A DNA stretch of 34,477 nt, taken from contig JANXCW010000006.1 of NCBI GenBank assembly GCA_025059775.1, forward strand, positions 86,361 to 120,837, in the 5' to 3' direction. Below the pieces are notes generated by a model. It saw only the letters and a list, made by a program, of their open reading frames with translations, did not search any database and had not been told where the DNA came from. Position 1 is the first letter of the stretch, and every line of letters starts with the position of its first letter. Positions 15,924 to 25,591 of this stretch are shown here, piece after piece. Source of the DNA: Armatimonadota bacterium (lineage in GTDB: Bacteria > Sysuimicrobiota > Sysuimicrobiia > Sysuimicrobiales > Sysuimicrobiaceae). Both the position numbers and the translations under genes were made by a program.

Positions 15924-16868
15924 CTACGCGCCCAGACGGGCGGGCTGCGCGGCACGAAGGGACACCCGCTCGGCCGTGGAGGCGGGCAGGAGCACCCAGA
16001 GGGCCTGGGTGTGGACCGTGAACCGGGCGGGGGTGGTGCCCACGAATTCCCCGTCCGCGTGCACGGCCACCGGTATGGCGCTACGCACCTCCACCTCCCG
16101 GGCCCGCACCACCTCCACCTTCGGATGCCGCACGTGGGAGCCGTCCAGGAGGCGCGGAAGCAGCCGCACCACCTCCGTCCGGCTCACCTCCCGGACGAGG
16201 ACCACTTCCAGCCATCCGTCATCGGGGCGCGCTTCCGGGCACATGCGCAATCCCCCCGCGTAGCAGGGGAGGTTTCCCGCGGCCAGCAGGAAGGTAGGCT
16301 GAATCCACACCCGCTGGTCCGTGGAGATCTCCATGCGCACGGGGCGGAAGGTGGCGAGCTGGTGGAAGATCCCCGCCACGTACATCACCTTCCCGCCCAG
16401 CAGCTTCGGCCATCCGTTGACCCGGCGAGCCACCTCCGCATCGAAGCCGCATCCCGCAATGGTCAGGAAGAACCGCCCGTTCACCCATCCCACGTCGATT
16501 CGCCGGGGGCGGCCCCCTACCAGGGCCCGGGCCGCGGCGTCCGGCTGCCCGGGAACCCCCATACAGGCGGCGAAGTCGTTGGCCGTCCCCACCGGGAGGG
16601 GGGCCAGAAACCGGCAAGCAGCGTGGTTGGAGGTCCGCAGCAGGCCATTCGCCACCTCGTTGCAGGTCCCATCCCCTCCCACCGCCAGGATCCCGTCGTA
16701 GTCCAGGGCGGAGGCCGCCAGTTCCACCGCATGTCCTCTCCCCGCGGAGCATACCTCCTCCACGGACCAGCCCGCCTGCACGAAGTGGGCCCGTAGCCGC
16801 GGCCACAGCTTCCGGGCTCGACCCTGGCCCGCAACGGGATTGATGATGGCAAGCACCCTCACGGCCAA
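15924..16868 (-). CDS. Diacylglycerol kinase-family lipid kinase
   Basis: A 314-aa cytosolic lipid kinase of the DagK/YegS/sphingosine kinase family, which phosphorylates diacylglycerol or a similar lipid with ATP. Motifs: 'INPVAGQGRA' at 9-18, the nucleotide-binding 'GGDGTCNEVANGL' at 64-76, 'LPVGTANDFA' at 91-100, 'GCGFDAEV' in the C-terminal domain and 'VHADGEF' near the end. The start is uncertain: TTG at 16868 has GAGGAA about 6 nt upstream, and an in-frame GTG lies at 16862. It follows fixX by 38 nt without an evident terminator, so may be read from the nuo transcript. Confidence 0.88.
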   Translation of the reverse strand: MAVRVLAIINPVAGQGRARKLWPRLRAHFVQAGWSVEEVCSAGRGHAVELAASALDYDGILAVGGDGTCNEVANGLLRTSNHAACRFLAPLPVGTANDFAACMGVPGQPDAAARALVGGRPRRIDVGWVNGRFFLTIAGCGFDAEVARRVNGWPKLLGGKVMYVAGIFHQLATFRPVRMEISTDQRVWIQPTFLLAAGNLPCYAGGLRMCPEARPDDGWLEVVLVREVSRTEVVRLLPRLLDGSHVRHPKVEVVRAREVEVRSAIPVAVHADGEFVGTTPARFTVHTQALWVLLPASTAERVSLRAAQPARLGA

Positions 16869-16906
16869 GGAATTTCCTCAAAATGCCGGAAGATTCCTCT
16901 TGGAGC

Positions 16907-17197
16907 CTAGCCGTAGCGGTACTGGATCCCGAACCCGCCCCGGGGCAGCCGCCAGTCAATGACCCGGTACGGGCAGCCCACTAGACAAGTGGTACACTCC
17001 ACGCAGTTCTCGTAATAGACCACGATGCGGCCCTCCGCGGGATCCCACTCGTATACCCTAGCGGGGCAGAAGGTGGTGCAGGGGCGGCCCCAGGTCTTTC
17101 CGCACCGGTCCCGGCAGGTGGCGGGATCCGTGATGGCGATATGGCTCTGCCTGTCGTGCTTCCACCGCAGCAGGTACAGCTTCTCCTCGAGCCTCAC
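16907..17197 (-). CDS. fixX: Ferredoxin-like protein FixX
   Basis: A 96-aa Fe-S protein, the normal FixX length, which works with FixC to pass electrons to quinone. There are two cysteine groups: C28, C32, C40 and C44, then C65, C68, C71 and C75 in 'CVECTTCLVGCPY', a 4Fe-4S ferredoxin motif. The C-terminal 'DWRLPRGGFGIQYRYG' is typical of FixX and of the C-terminal domain of ETF:quinone oxidoreductase. GTG start at 17197 with AAGGGAGG 8 nt upstream, 15 nt after the fixC stop. In ETF-QO the equivalent domain is fused to the flavoprotein; here it is separate. Confidence 0.92.
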   Translation of the reverse strand: MRLEEKLYLLRWKHDRQSHIAITDPATCRDRCGKTWGRPCTTFCPARVYEWDPAEGRIVVYYENCVECTTCLVGCPYRVIDWRLPRGGFGIQYRYG

Positions 17198-17212
17198 CCC
17201 TCCCGCCTCCCT

Positions 17213-18526
17213 TCAGCGCACCGCCCGCCAGATCTCGTACAGGTCCCGGAGCAGCTGCAGGGGTCTGCGCCGGCGGGTGATCTCCTGCCAGATCCTGCGC
17301 TGCTTGGCGCGCTTGGGCAATCCGTCCACGGTGAGCATCTCGTGCACCGCATCGTGCACGAGATGGGGGTAGATCCGGAAGAGGTCGGGCCGGCGGTCCG
17401 CCAGTTCCGGCAGGTGACGGTACTTCACGAGATCCTGCAGCACGAACGATTCCCGCAGCTTCGCCTCGTACAGGGCGAGGGTGCGGGCGCTGAAGTCCCC
17501 CCGCCGCTTGGCCTCGATCACCGTCTCCCCCGCCAGACGTCCAGCGGCCATGGCCAGGTTGCTGCCCTCCCGGTGCAGGCCGTTCACCATCATCGCGGCG
17601 TCGCCCGCGATGAGCACCCCGTTGCCGAACAGCCTCGGCATGGCCTCATATCCCCCCTCCGGGATGGCGTGCGCCGCGTACTCCAGCACCTCCCCGCCCG
17701 TCAGCAGGGGCCGGACCGCGGGGTGCTGCTTGAGTCGCTCCAGGAGCTCATAGGGGGTGCGGCGGGTCCGCATGAGGTGGCTCACCAGGACCCCCACGCC
17801 CACGGAGAGGGAGTCGCGGTTCGTATAGAGGAAGCCGTAGCCGGACATCCCATCCGTAACGGCCCCGTAGAGTTCGATGGTGACCCCTTGTCCCGGCTCC
17901 AGATTGAACCGGCTCTCGATGATCTCCGGAGGAAGTCCGATGACCTCCTTCACCGCCAGGGCGAGGTGGTGTGGGGCAACGGGGTGGTCGCGCAGCCTCG
18001 CCCGCTGCGCGAGGAAGGAGTTCACCCCGTCCGCGATCACCACCACATCCGCGTAAAGATCCCCCTCCTCCCGGCCCGTGCGCACGCCCACGATCCGGTC
18101 GTCCTGCCAGATCACATCCTCCGCCACCGTCTGCGGAACCAGGATTGCCCCCGCCTCCTCCGCCCGGGCCGCAAACCACCGATCCCACCGCGCCCGGAGC
18201 ACGGTGAAGGCGTTCGGGCACCCGTCCGGGTGGTAGGCCTGGCGAGGGTTGCGGTAGCCCAGGGAGACCACCCCCTCCTCCGTGGTGATCCACACCCGCT
18301 CCTCCACCACCACGCGCTCCAGAGGGGCATCCAGCTTCCAGAACTCCGGGACCACGTCCGCCACCATGCGGCCGTACATGACCCCGCCCATCACGTTTTT
18401 GGCACCCGGGTACTCCCCGCGCTCCAGGAGCACCACGGAGAGGCCGGCCTGGGCCATGGTGATGGCGGCCGCGGCGCCCGCGGGGCCCGCGCCCACCACG
18501 ATGGCGTCGAACTTCTCCGTGCTCAT
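17213..18526 (-). CDS. fixC: Electron-transfer flavoprotein-quinone oxidoreductase, FixC family
   Basis: A 437-aa FAD protein that takes electrons from an electron-transfer flavoprotein and delivers them, with FixX, to quinone. The FAD dinucleotide site is 'VVGAGPAGAAAAI' near the N-terminus, followed by 'VVLLERGEYPGAKNVMGG'. 'LIAGDAAMMVNGLHREGSNLAMAAGRLAGE' is the second FAD motif. Length and motifs match FixC, which lacks the ferredoxin domain of full ETF-QO. Its ATG overlaps the nuoN stop (ATGA), so it is translated from the nuo transcript. FixA and FixB, the ETF subunits, are not in the window. Confidence 0.92.
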   Translation of the reverse strand: MSTEKFDAIVVGAGPAGAAAAITMAQAGLSVVLLERGEYPGAKNVMGGVMYGRMVADVVPEFWKLDAPLERVVVEERVWITTEEGVVSLGYRNPRQAYHPDGCPNAFTVLRARWDRWFAARAEEAGAILVPQTVAEDVIWQDDRIVGVRTGREEGDLYADVVVIADGVNSFLAQRARLRDHPVAPHHLALAVKEVIGLPPEIIESRFNLEPGQGVTIELYGAVTDGMSGYGFLYTNRDSLSVGVGVLVSHLMRTRRTPYELLERLKQHPAVRPLLTGGEVLEYAAHAIPEGGYEAMPRLFGNGVLIAGDAAMMVNGLHREGSNLAMAAGRLAGETVIEAKRRGDFSARTLALYEAKLRESFVLQDLVKYRHLPELADRRPDLFRIYPHLVHDAVHEMLTVDGLPKRAKQRRIWQEITRRRRPLQLLRDLYEIWRAVR

Positions 18527-19932
18527 GGGATCACTCCCGCAGCGATGTACACCCACTGGATCACGGGTCCTCCCACCACGCCCCCCAGCAGTACCCCGAG
18601 GGCGGCGGTGGCCACGCCCGCCGCCGCCCACCGCCCACCCGCCATCCGGACCCCGGCCCGGCCCTCCTCTGCATACGCCGCGTAAGCGGCCCGCAGGTAG
18701 TACGCTACGGAGACCACGCTGGTCGCCACCCCCACCAGGGCCAACCAGCCGAGGCCTGCTTCCAGGGCCGCAGCAAAGAGATAGAACTTCCCCACGAACC
18801 CCACGGTGGGCGGAACCCCCACCAGGGAGGCCATAAAGAGGGCGAAGGCCGCCGCCAGGGTGGGGGAACGATCCCCGAGCCCGCCGAGATCCTGCACCTC
18901 GTCCGCCTCCAGCCCCATCCGTTCCAGGAGCACCAACACCCCGAAGGCGCCCAGCTGCATGAGGGCGTACGCGGCGAGATAGTAGGCGGAGGCCACAAGC
19001 CCCGTGGCGGTTCCTGCGGCGAGTCCCGTGAGGAGGTAGCCCGCATGCGCGATGCTGCTGTAAGCCAGCATGCGTTTGAGGTTTCGCTGCCACAGGGCAC
19101 CCAGGTTGCCCACCACCATGGTGAGGGCACTCAACACAGCCACGAAGGGCCGCCACAGGTCCACGAGGCCGGGGAGAGCCGCGCTAGCCAGCCGCGCCAG
19201 GGCTGCGATGGCGCCTACCTTGGCGATCACGGACATGTAGGCCGCCGCCGGCATGGGAGATCCCTCGTACACGTCCGGAGCCCAGGCGTGAAAAGGCACC
19301 ACCGCCGCCTTGTACGCCAGCCCCACCAGGAGCAGGCCCGTGCCCAGCCGCAGCAGGAGCCCCCCCTCCTCTCCCAGCCGTGTCAGATCCAGGGTGCCCA
19401 CCTGCCCATACACCAAAGCCATCCCGTACAGGAACACCCCGGAGGCAAAGGAGCCCAGCAGGAAGTACTTGAGGCCCGCCTCCTGACTGGAACGGTGGTG
19501 TCGGGCGAAGGCCGCAAGCACGTAGAGGGGAACGGAGAGGAGCTCCAGGGCCAGGAACATCAGCAGGAGGTTGCGGGATGCAGCCAGCAGCTGCGCTCCC
19601 AGGGCCGCGAAGAGCACGAGCGCATAGTACTCCCCCCGCTCCAGGTCCATGCGGACGAGATAGTCGCGGGAGAGCACCAACCCCACCGCCGCCACCCCCA
19701 GCGCTAGGACCCGGAACACCCGGGTGAGTCCATCCCCGACGACCATACCACCGAAGGCCAGGGAGGGCGCCTCCGCCCAGGTGGCCCACAGGGCCAGGAA
19801 GATGCCTCCAAGGCTCAACCACAGGAGGAGCCGGCGCTGCGCGGCGGTGCGCAGGGGCAGATCCGCGAACAGGACCGCGATGGCCGTGGTGGCCACCAGG
19901 ATCTCCGGGAGCAACGTCCGCAGCACGTTCAC
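18523..19932 (-). CDS. nuoN: NADH-quinone oxidoreductase subunit N
   Basis: A 469-aa proton-pumping membrane subunit of complex I, about 14 helices. Family motifs: 'AGLKYFLLGSFASGVFLYGMAL' with the conserved TM5-6 region, 'KAAVVPFHAWAPDVYEGSP', and 'RNLKRMLAYSSIAHAGYLL'. The GTG start at 19932 overlaps the nuoM stop (GTGA). A much longer frame upstream, through the nuoM region, is nuoM read out of frame. It is the last complex I gene and overlaps fixC. Confidence 0.96.
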   Translation of the reverse strand: MNVLRTLLPEILVATTAIAVLFADLPLRTAAQRRLLLWLSLGGIFLALWATWAEAPSLAFGGMVVGDGLTRVFRVLALGVAAVGLVLSRDYLVRMDLERGEYYALVLFAALGAQLLAASRNLLLMFLALELLSVPLYVLAAFARHHRSSQEAGLKYFLLGSFASGVFLYGMALVYGQVGTLDLTRLGEEGGLLLRLGTGLLLVGLAYKAAVVPFHAWAPDVYEGSPMPAAAYMSVIAKVGAIAALARLASAALPGLVDLWRPFVAVLSALTMVVGNLGALWQRNLKRMLAYSSIAHAGYLLTGLAAGTATGLVASAYYLAAYALMQLGAFGVLVLLERMGLEADEVQDLGGLGDRSPTLAAAFALFMASLVGVPPTVGFVGKFYLFAAALEAGLGWLALVGVATSVVSVAYYLRAAYAAYAEEGRAGVRMAGGRWAAAGVATAALGVLLGGVVGGPVIQWVYIAAGVIP

Positions 19933-21392
19933 CGCACCACCTCTCCCACCGCGCGGAGCCGGGAGCTCAGAAGGCTCAGGGCCGCCTCGCTCCGCTCCAA
20001 CAGCGGCTTCGGATACAGCCCGATCCAGAGGATCACCAGGACCAGGGCCACGAGGGCGGCCGCTTCCTTCCAGGTTAAGGGGGTGAACCGGCCGGGATCG
20101 ACCCGCACGGGACCGAAGTACACCCGCTGCACCATCCACAGGAGGTAGACCGCGGAGAGGATCACCCCCCCCGCCGCCAACGCCGCGAGCCGTACGTCTG
20201 CCCGGAAGGTTCCCAACAGGACCAGGAACTCCCCTATGAACCCGTTGGTGCCTGGGAGAGCCGCGGAACTGAACACGATGAAGAGGGAGAGGGCCGCGAA
20301 GGTGGGCATCACCCTCGCGATCCCTCCGAAGGCGTCCATCTGCCGCGTATGGGCCCGCTCGTAGAGCACGCCCACCAGCAGGAACAGGCCCCCCGTGGAA
20401 AGCCCGTGGTTCACCATCTGTAGCAGGGCGCCGTGCATCCCCTGCAGGGTGAAGACGAAGGTGCCGAGGACCACGAACCCCAGGTGGCTGATGGAGGAGT
20501 ATGCCACGAGCTTCTTGATGTCCTGTTGCGCGAAGGCCACCCCGCCTCCGTACAGGATCCCCACCACCGCGAGGAGGCTCAGCAACGGTGCCGCCTCCCG
20601 GGCCGCCTCGGGAAAAAGCCCAAGGCCGTAGCGCACCAGCCCGTATGCCCCCATCTTCAGCAGCAGACCCGCCAGGATCACGGAGCCCGCGGTGGGAGCC
20701 TCCACGTGGGCGTCCGGGAGCCAGGTATGCAGAGGAAACATGGGGACCTTGATGGCGAAGGCCACGGTGAAGGCCCAGAAAAGCCACCGCTGGTCCTGCG
20801 TCGGGAGCGGGGTCTGGAGCAGGCGCGGAACTTCGAACGTGCCGGTGCGCAGGTACAGGACGAGGATGCCGAGCAGCATCAACACGCTGCCCGCCATGGT
20901 GAACAGGAAGAACTTCACGGCCGCGTACCTCCGCCGCTCCCCGCCCCACAGCCCGATGAGGAAATACATGGGGATGAGCACCGCCTCCCAGAACACGTAG
21001 AAGAGCACCAGGTCCAACGCAAGGAAGGTGCCCAGGACGGCTCCTTCCAGGAGCAGCAGGAGGCTCAGGTATTCCTTGACCCGGTGGCGCACCGCGTCCC
21101 AGGTCCCCAGCTGCGCCACGGGGAAGAGGAAGGCGGTAAGCATCACGAGCAGGAGCGAGATCCCGTCCACCCCCAGCTGGTAGCTCACACCCAGGGCCGG
21201 GATCCACGGGGCCCGCTCCACCCACCGGAAGCCCCCTTCCCCCGGAGGGAAGGTCCAAAACAGCCACGCGGCGAGCACGAACGTGAGGAGGAACGTGACA
21301 AAGGCCACGGACCGCAGCAACCCCTCCCGTCGGGGGAGAAGCATCACCACCGCGGCACCCAGGATGGGGAGGAACACCAGGACCGAGAGCAT
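19929..21392 (-). CDS. nuoM: NADH-quinone oxidoreductase subunit M
   Basis: A 487-aa antiporter-like complex I membrane subunit, with about 14 helices. Motifs: 'FYVFWEAVLIPMYFLIGLWGG' containing the conserved TM5 glutamate, 'TWLPDAHVEAPTAGSVILAGLLLKMGAYGL' and 'QQDIKKLVAYSSISHLGFV'. The ATG at 21392 shares one base with the nuoL stop (TGATG); a GTG at 21395 in the same frame is an alternative. It lies between nuoL and nuoN in the canonical order. Confidence 0.96.
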   Translation of the reverse strand: MLSVLVFLPILGAAVVMLLPRREGLLRSVAFVTFLLTFVLAAWLFWTFPPGEGGFRWVERAPWIPALGVSYQLGVDGISLLLVMLTAFLFPVAQLGTWDAVRHRVKEYLSLLLLLEGAVLGTFLALDLVLFYVFWEAVLIPMYFLIGLWGGERRRYAAVKFFLFTMAGSVLMLLGILVLYLRTGTFEVPRLLQTPLPTQDQRWLFWAFTVAFAIKVPMFPLHTWLPDAHVEAPTAGSVILAGLLLKMGAYGLVRYGLGLFPEAAREAAPLLSLLAVVGILYGGGVAFAQQDIKKLVAYSSISHLGFVVLGTFVFTLQGMHGALLQMVNHGLSTGGLFLLVGVLYERAHTRQMDAFGGIARVMPTFAALSLFIVFSSAALPGTNGFIGEFLVLLGTFRADVRLAALAAGGVILSAVYLLWMVQRVYFGPVRVDPGRFTPLTWKEAAALVALVLVILWIGLYPKPLLERSEAALSLLSSRLRAVGEVVR

Positions 21393-23248
21393 CACCGTAC
21401 CAACCAGTAGGCCACCGCCAGCACGGTTCCCACCAGGAACAGGGCCGCGTACTGCCGCACATACCCCGTCTGCCACCGCCGCACCGTGATCCCCAGAGCG
21501 CCCACCACGGCCGCCAAGCCGTTGGCGGCTCCGTCAATCCAGCGGAGATCCACCACCTGGGCGCAGAAGTGCGCGAGCGCCCGGGCCGGTCTCACGAGGG
21601 CCACCTGGTACAGGTCTTCCACGTACCACTGCCGGCTCAGCACCTGTCCGAGGCTTCCCAGCTCCGGCGTCCGCCGGCCCCGGTACATGCGATACCCCAC
21701 CACCATGCCCGCCACCGCCGCGGCCACGGAAACCCCCGCCAGCACAAGCCCGTTCGCTCTGTGCCCGCCGGTGGGCTCCAGTTCGGACCCGAAGAGCGGA
21801 GCGAGGAACCGATCGAAGGGAGCCCCCAGAGCCTGAGATCCCAAAACTCCACCCACCGCGGAGAGCACCAGCAGAACCCCCATGGGCCAGCGCATCACCG
21901 GAGGGGCCTCGTGCGGGCGCCGCGTGGGATCCGCGGGGGGATCCGAGAAGGCGAGCATCGCGGCCCGGGTGATGTACAGGGCGGTGATCCCCGCGGTGAG
22001 AACCCCGAGTCCCCATAAGGCCGTAAATCCGTGGGTCTGGGCCGCGGTGAGGATGTGCTCCTTGCTTACGAACCCTGCCAGGGGCGGGATTCCGCTCAGG
22101 CTCAAAGCTCCCACCAGGAAGGAGACCGCGGTGAAGGGCATGGCCCGACCCAGTCCCCCCAGCCTCCGCACGTCGATGAGGCCATGCATGGCGTGCATGA
22201 CGTTCCCCGCGCTCAGGAACAGGAGGGCCTTGAAGAAGGCGTGGGTGGTGAGGTGGAGCATCCCGCTTGCCGCGGACCCTACCCCCAGCCCGAGGAACAT
22301 GTATCCGATCTGGCTGACGGTGGAGTACGCGAGAATCCTTTTGAGGTCCACTTGCGCCACGGCCACGGTGGCCGCGAAGAGGGCCGTGCTGGCTCCCACC
22401 GCGGCCACCACCGGGAGAACGCCGCTCGCCACGTAGAGGGGCCACAGCCGGGCCACCAAATACACGCCCGCGGTGACCATGGTGGCCGCGTGGATCAGGG
22501 CGGAGACGGGGGTGGGGCCCTCCATGGCGTCCGGAAGCCACACGTACAGGGGCAGCTGTGCGGATTTCCCCGTGGCACCCGCAAAGAGCAGCAGGGCCGC
22601 GGCCGTCATCGAGACACCGGAGGCCTTCTGGACGCGCTCCGCTAGGGTCTCGACGTCCAGCGTTCCGAAGGTCACCGCCACAAGGCAGATTCCCAGCAGG
22701 AACGCCGCGTCCCCGATGCGGTTCGTCACGAACGCCTTGCGGCCCGCCGCGGCCGCCGTGGGTCGCTCGAACCAGAATCCGATGAGCAGGTAGCTGCACA
22801 GCCCCACGAGCTCCCATCCCACGAAGAGCACCAGCAGGTTTCCGCCCAGGACCAGGAGGAGCATGGAGGCCACGAAGAGGTTCAGGTAGGTGAAGTAACG
22901 GCTGTAGGCCTCCTCTCCGTGCATGTAGCCCACGGAGTACACGTGGATCAGGAACCCCACGCCCGTGACCACCAGGACCATCACCGCGGCGAGGCGATCC
23001 AGCTGCAGCGCCCAGGCCACGTGGAAATCCCCGGAGGCGATCCACTCCCAGAGGGCCACGCGTACCACGGTCTCCGGGGGCGCCGTGTTCAGATTCCAGA
23101 ACCCGAGGACCCCCAGTCCGAAGGCCCCCAGCACCACCAGGCACCCGATCCAGCTTACGGCCCGTCGACCCACTCGGAAGCCCACAAGGCCGTTCGCCAC
23201 CGCGCCCGCAAGGGGCAACGCCACGATGCCCACCACCACCCACTCCAT
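21392..23248 (-). CDS. nuoL: NADH-quinone oxidoreductase subunit L
   Basis: A 618-aa complex I membrane subunit, the distal proton pump with the long lateral helix at its C-terminal end. Motifs: 'LFVGWELVGLCSYLLIGFWFERP', 'PLYVWLPDAMEGPTPVSALIHAATMVTAGVYL' and 'DLKRILAYSTVSQIGYMFLGLG'. The C-terminal part, about 500-618, contains the lateral-helix stretch and a last anchor 'YAALFLVGTVLAVAYWLVR'. ATG at 23248, 2 nt after the nuoK stop. Confidence 0.96.
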   Translation of the reverse strand: MEWVVVGIVALPLAGAVANGLVGFRVGRRAVSWIGCLVVLGAFGLGVLGFWNLNTAPPETVVRVALWEWIASGDFHVAWALQLDRLAAVMVLVVTGVGFLIHVYSVGYMHGEEAYSRYFTYLNLFVASMLLLVLGGNLLVLFVGWELVGLCSYLLIGFWFERPTAAAAGRKAFVTNRIGDAAFLLGICLVAVTFGTLDVETLAERVQKASGVSMTAAALLLFAGATGKSAQLPLYVWLPDAMEGPTPVSALIHAATMVTAGVYLVARLWPLYVASGVLPVVAAVGASTALFAATVAVAQVDLKRILAYSTVSQIGYMFLGLGVGSAASGMLHLTTHAFFKALLFLSAGNVMHAMHGLIDVRRLGGLGRAMPFTAVSFLVGALSLSGIPPLAGFVSKEHILTAAQTHGFTALWGLGVLTAGITALYITRAAMLAFSDPPADPTRRPHEAPPVMRWPMGVLLVLSAVGGVLGSQALGAPFDRFLAPLFGSELEPTGGHRANGLVLAGVSVAAAVAGMVVGYRMYRGRRTPELGSLGQVLSRQWYVEDLYQVALVRPARALAHFCAQVVDLRWIDGAANGLAAVVGALGITVRRWQTGYVRQYAALFLVGTVLAVAYWLVR

Positions 23249-23250
23249 CC

Positions 23251-23556
23251 CTAGCCTCGCAGGAGATCCATCTCGTCCACGTCCATGGCCCGGTGGGCGC
23301 GAAAGAGGGCGATGAGCATGGCGAGGCCCACCACCACCTCCACCGCGGCCACCACCAGCACGAAGAAGGCCACCAGCTGTCCGGAGAGGTCTCCGTGCAT
23401 CCGGGCGAAGCTCAGAAACGCCAGGTTCACGGAGTTCAGCATGAGCTCGATGGACATGAATACGATGAGGGCGGTGCGGCGCAGGAGGACCCCAAGCCCT
23501 CCCAGCACGAACAGGAGAATGCTCAGGAGCACATAGGCGGGAAGGGGAACCGTCAT
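23251..23556 (-). CDS. nuoK: NADH-quinone oxidoreductase subunit K
   Basis: A 101-aa membrane subunit with three helices, the usual NuoK length. The conserved glutamates are visible in '[14 protein letters not shown]' and '[12 protein letters not shown]', which take part in the proton path of complex I. The ATG overlaps the nuoJ stop (ATGA). The C-terminal '[10 protein letters not shown]' matches the family end 'D.D.LN.LKG'. Confidence 0.97.
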   Translation of the reverse strand: MTVPLPAYVLLSILLFVLGGLGVLLRRTALIVFMSIELMLNSVNLAFLSFARMHGDLSGQLVAFFVLVVAAVEVVVGLAMLIALFRAHRAMDVDEMDLLRG

Positions 23557-24122
23557 CTCCTCTCCCCGGGGAGAAGGACCTCCGTGCTCCGCGCCTCCTC
23601 CCGCTCGGGGCTCCGACGCTCGGGAGCCTTCCCCAGCACGATCCCTGCCACGATCCCCACCAGGAGCAACACGCCCGCCACCTCCAACGGGAGGACGAAG
23701 GTGGTGAGCAGTTCCCGGCCTATGGCGGGAGCCGTTCCGAACTCCGCGGCCACGGGTGGCCTCCCCGTGCCACGGCCCAGTTCCCGCAGGACCCCGAAGC
23801 TCAGAAGGGCGGCCAGCGCTCCCCCGGAGGCCATGGCAACTACCCCGTGGAGCCGCCCGGGTCCGGGGGAGGGTCGGAGCTCGGGACTGTGGGCATGCAG
23901 GAGCATGATCACGAAGAGAAAGAGCACCAGGATGGCCCCCGCATAGACGATGACCTGCAGTACTGCCACGAACTCCGCCAGGAGCGTGAGGTAGAGTACC
24001 GCGAGGGAAACCAGGACCACCAACAGGCTCAGGGCGCTGTGTACGGGGGCCCGGGCCGTCACCACGCCCACCCCACCCGCCAGGCTCAACGCGGCCGCCA
24101 CCACGAAGAGTACGGACTCCAC
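23553..24122 (-). CDS. nuoJ: NADH-quinone oxidoreductase subunit J
   Basis: A 189-aa membrane subunit with five predicted helices. The third carries '[26 protein letters not shown]', the pi-bulge helix motif of NuoJ/ND6. The last helix is about 145-165 ('[19 protein letters not shown]'), then a polar tail of about 25 residues. GTG start at 24122, one base after the nuoI stop. Confidence 0.95.
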   Translation of the reverse strand: MESVLFVVAAALSLAGGVGVVTARAPVHSALSLLVVLVSLAVLYLTLLAEFVAVLQVIVYAGAILVLFLFVIMLLHAHSPELRPSPGPGRLHGVVAMASGGALAALLSFGVLRELGRGTGRPPVAAEFGTAPAIGRELLTTFVLPLEVAGVLLLVGIVAGIVLGKAPERRSPEREEARSTEVLLPGERR

Positions 24123-24123
24123 C

Positions 24124-24609
24124 CTAGACCTCCCGGCGGGGATCCCGGCCCGAAGCTCCCGGATACGGCTCCGTGAGCATCTCCTTCGTGTAGATGAGAG
24201 CCTGTCGGGAGTAATCCGCCAGTTCGAAATCGTGGCCCAGAACGATAGCCCCCGTGGGGCAGGCCTCCTCGCAGAACCCGCAGAAGATACACCGGAGCAT
24301 GTTGATCTGGAACTCCTCCGCGTACCGTTCTCCCTTGCTCACGCGCTTTTCCGGGGTGTTCTCCGCGGGCTTCACGTAGATGGCTTGGGCGGGACACACG
24401 ATGGCGCACAGCTCGCACCCCACGCACCGCTCGTCCCCGTCCTCGTAGAGGGTGAGCCAGTGCCGCCCCTTGAACCGGGGGGGGATGCGGGGTCGCTGCT
24501 CCGGATACTGCAGGGTCACGGGGCGCCGGAAAAGGTACCGCGCGGTCACCCCAAGGCCTTTCAGGATCGCCGCGCCCTCCACCATCGCACGCCGGACCGT
24601 CCGATTCAC
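24124..24609 (-). CDS. nuoI: NADH-quinone oxidoreductase subunit I
   Basis: A 161-aa peripheral subunit with two 4Fe-4S clusters (N6a, N6b) linking the NADH arm to the quinone site. Cluster ligands: C62, C65, C68 and C72 ('[16 protein letters not shown]'), and C107, C110, C113 and C117 ('[16 protein letters not shown]'). '[12 protein letters not shown]'-type sequence and '[11 protein letters not shown]' are family conserved. GTG start at 24609 with AGGAGG about 7 nt upstream, overlapping the nuoH stop region. Confidence 0.97.
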   Translation of the reverse strand: MNRTVRRAMVEGAAILKGLGVTARYLFRRPVTLQYPEQRPRIPPRFKGRHWLTLYEDGDERCVGCELCAIVCPAQAIYVKPAENTPEKRVSKGERYAEEFQINMLRCIFCGFCEEACPTGAIVLGHDFELADYSRQALIYTKEMLTEPYPGASGRDPRREV

Positions 24610-24619
24610 GGTTTTCCTC

Positions 24620-25591
24620 CTAGACCACGAACAGCGAGGTGACCACGAGGTTCGTGAGGGCGAGCGGGATCAACAGTTTCCAGCTCAGCCCCATGAGATG
24701 ATCATACCGCACCCGGGGAACTGTGGCCCGGATCCAGATGAAGACTCCTACAAAGACCGCGGTCTTCAGGAGGAACCATACCACCCCGGGCAGCACGGGA
24801 CCCAGCCAACCGCCGAAGAACAGGAGTGTCGCCAGCGCGCTCTGGGTGATGATGGCCACGTACTCCGCGATGTAGAACATCACGAACTTGAGCCCTCCAT
24901 ACTCCGTGTGGTAGCCCGCGATGAGCTCCTGTTCCGCCTCCGGGAGGTCAAAGGGTGCCCGGTTGGTCTCCGCCAGGGCCGAGAGGAAGAACACCACAAA
25001 GGCCAGGGGTTGCTTGACGACGAACCACAGCTCCCGTTGCGCCTCCACGATTCCCCCCAGACGCAAGGTGCCCGCGGTCAGCACCACGCTCAGGACCGAT
25101 AGCCCCCATGCCAGCTCGTAGCTCACCACCTGGGCCGCGCTCCGCAGGCTCCCCAGCAGGGCGTACTTGCTGTTGGAGGACCACCCTCCCAGGATGAGGC
25201 CGTACACCCCGATGGAGGAGGCCCCCAGCACCAGGAGGACCCCTGCGTCGGGGTTCGCGATGTACAGGTGGATCCGGCGGCCGAACAGCTCCACGGGGGG
25301 CCCGAAAGGGATCACCGCATACGCGAACAGGGCCGCCACCATCACGATGAGGGGGGCCGCCAGGTACACCACTCGGTCCGCGGCCCGGGGCATGAAGTCC
25401 TCCTTGGCCAGCAGCTTGATGCCGTCCGCTAGGGGTTGCAGCAGGCCCCACGGTCCCACCCGGTTGGGCCCGATGCGGTGATGAAACCTCCCCAACAGTC
25501 GCCGCTCCAAAAAGACCGTGTAGGCGGTGGCGGTGAGGAGCAGGAACGCCAGGAGAGCGCTCTTCGCGGCGGCCTCCAGCACCAACGTCAC
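24620..25591 (-). CDS. nuoH: NADH-quinone oxidoreductase subunit H
   Basis: A 323-aa membrane subunit that forms much of the quinone chamber, about eight helices. Motifs: '[19 protein letters not shown]' at 29-47, 'KLLAKED' at 59-65, and '[19 protein letters not shown]' near 205-223, then 'AGYHTEYGG'. The GTG at 25591 overlaps the nuoG stop (GTGA). A longer reading back into nuoG is not supported. Confidence 0.96.
   Translation of the reverse strand: MTLVLEAAAKSALLAFLLLTATAYTVFLERRLLGRFHHRIGPNRVGPWGLLQPLADGIKLLAKEDFMPRAADRVVYLAAPLIVMVAALFAYAVIPFGPPVELFGRRIHLYIANPDAGVLLVLGASSIGVYGLILGGWSSNSKYALLGSLRSAAQVVSYELAWGLSVLSVVLTAGTLRLGGIVEAQRELWFVVKQPLAFVVFFLSALAETNRAPFDLPEAEQELIAGYHTEYGGLKFVMFYIAEYVAIITQSALATLLFFGGWLGPVLPGVVWFLLKTAVFVGVFIWIRATVPRVRYDHLMGLSWKLLIPLALTNLVVTSLFVV

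Noticed and set aside
19933-21537. N-terminal extension of nuoN through the nuoM region
   Set aside because: The extra 535 codons are nuoM read out of frame; true NuoN starts at the GTG at 19932.
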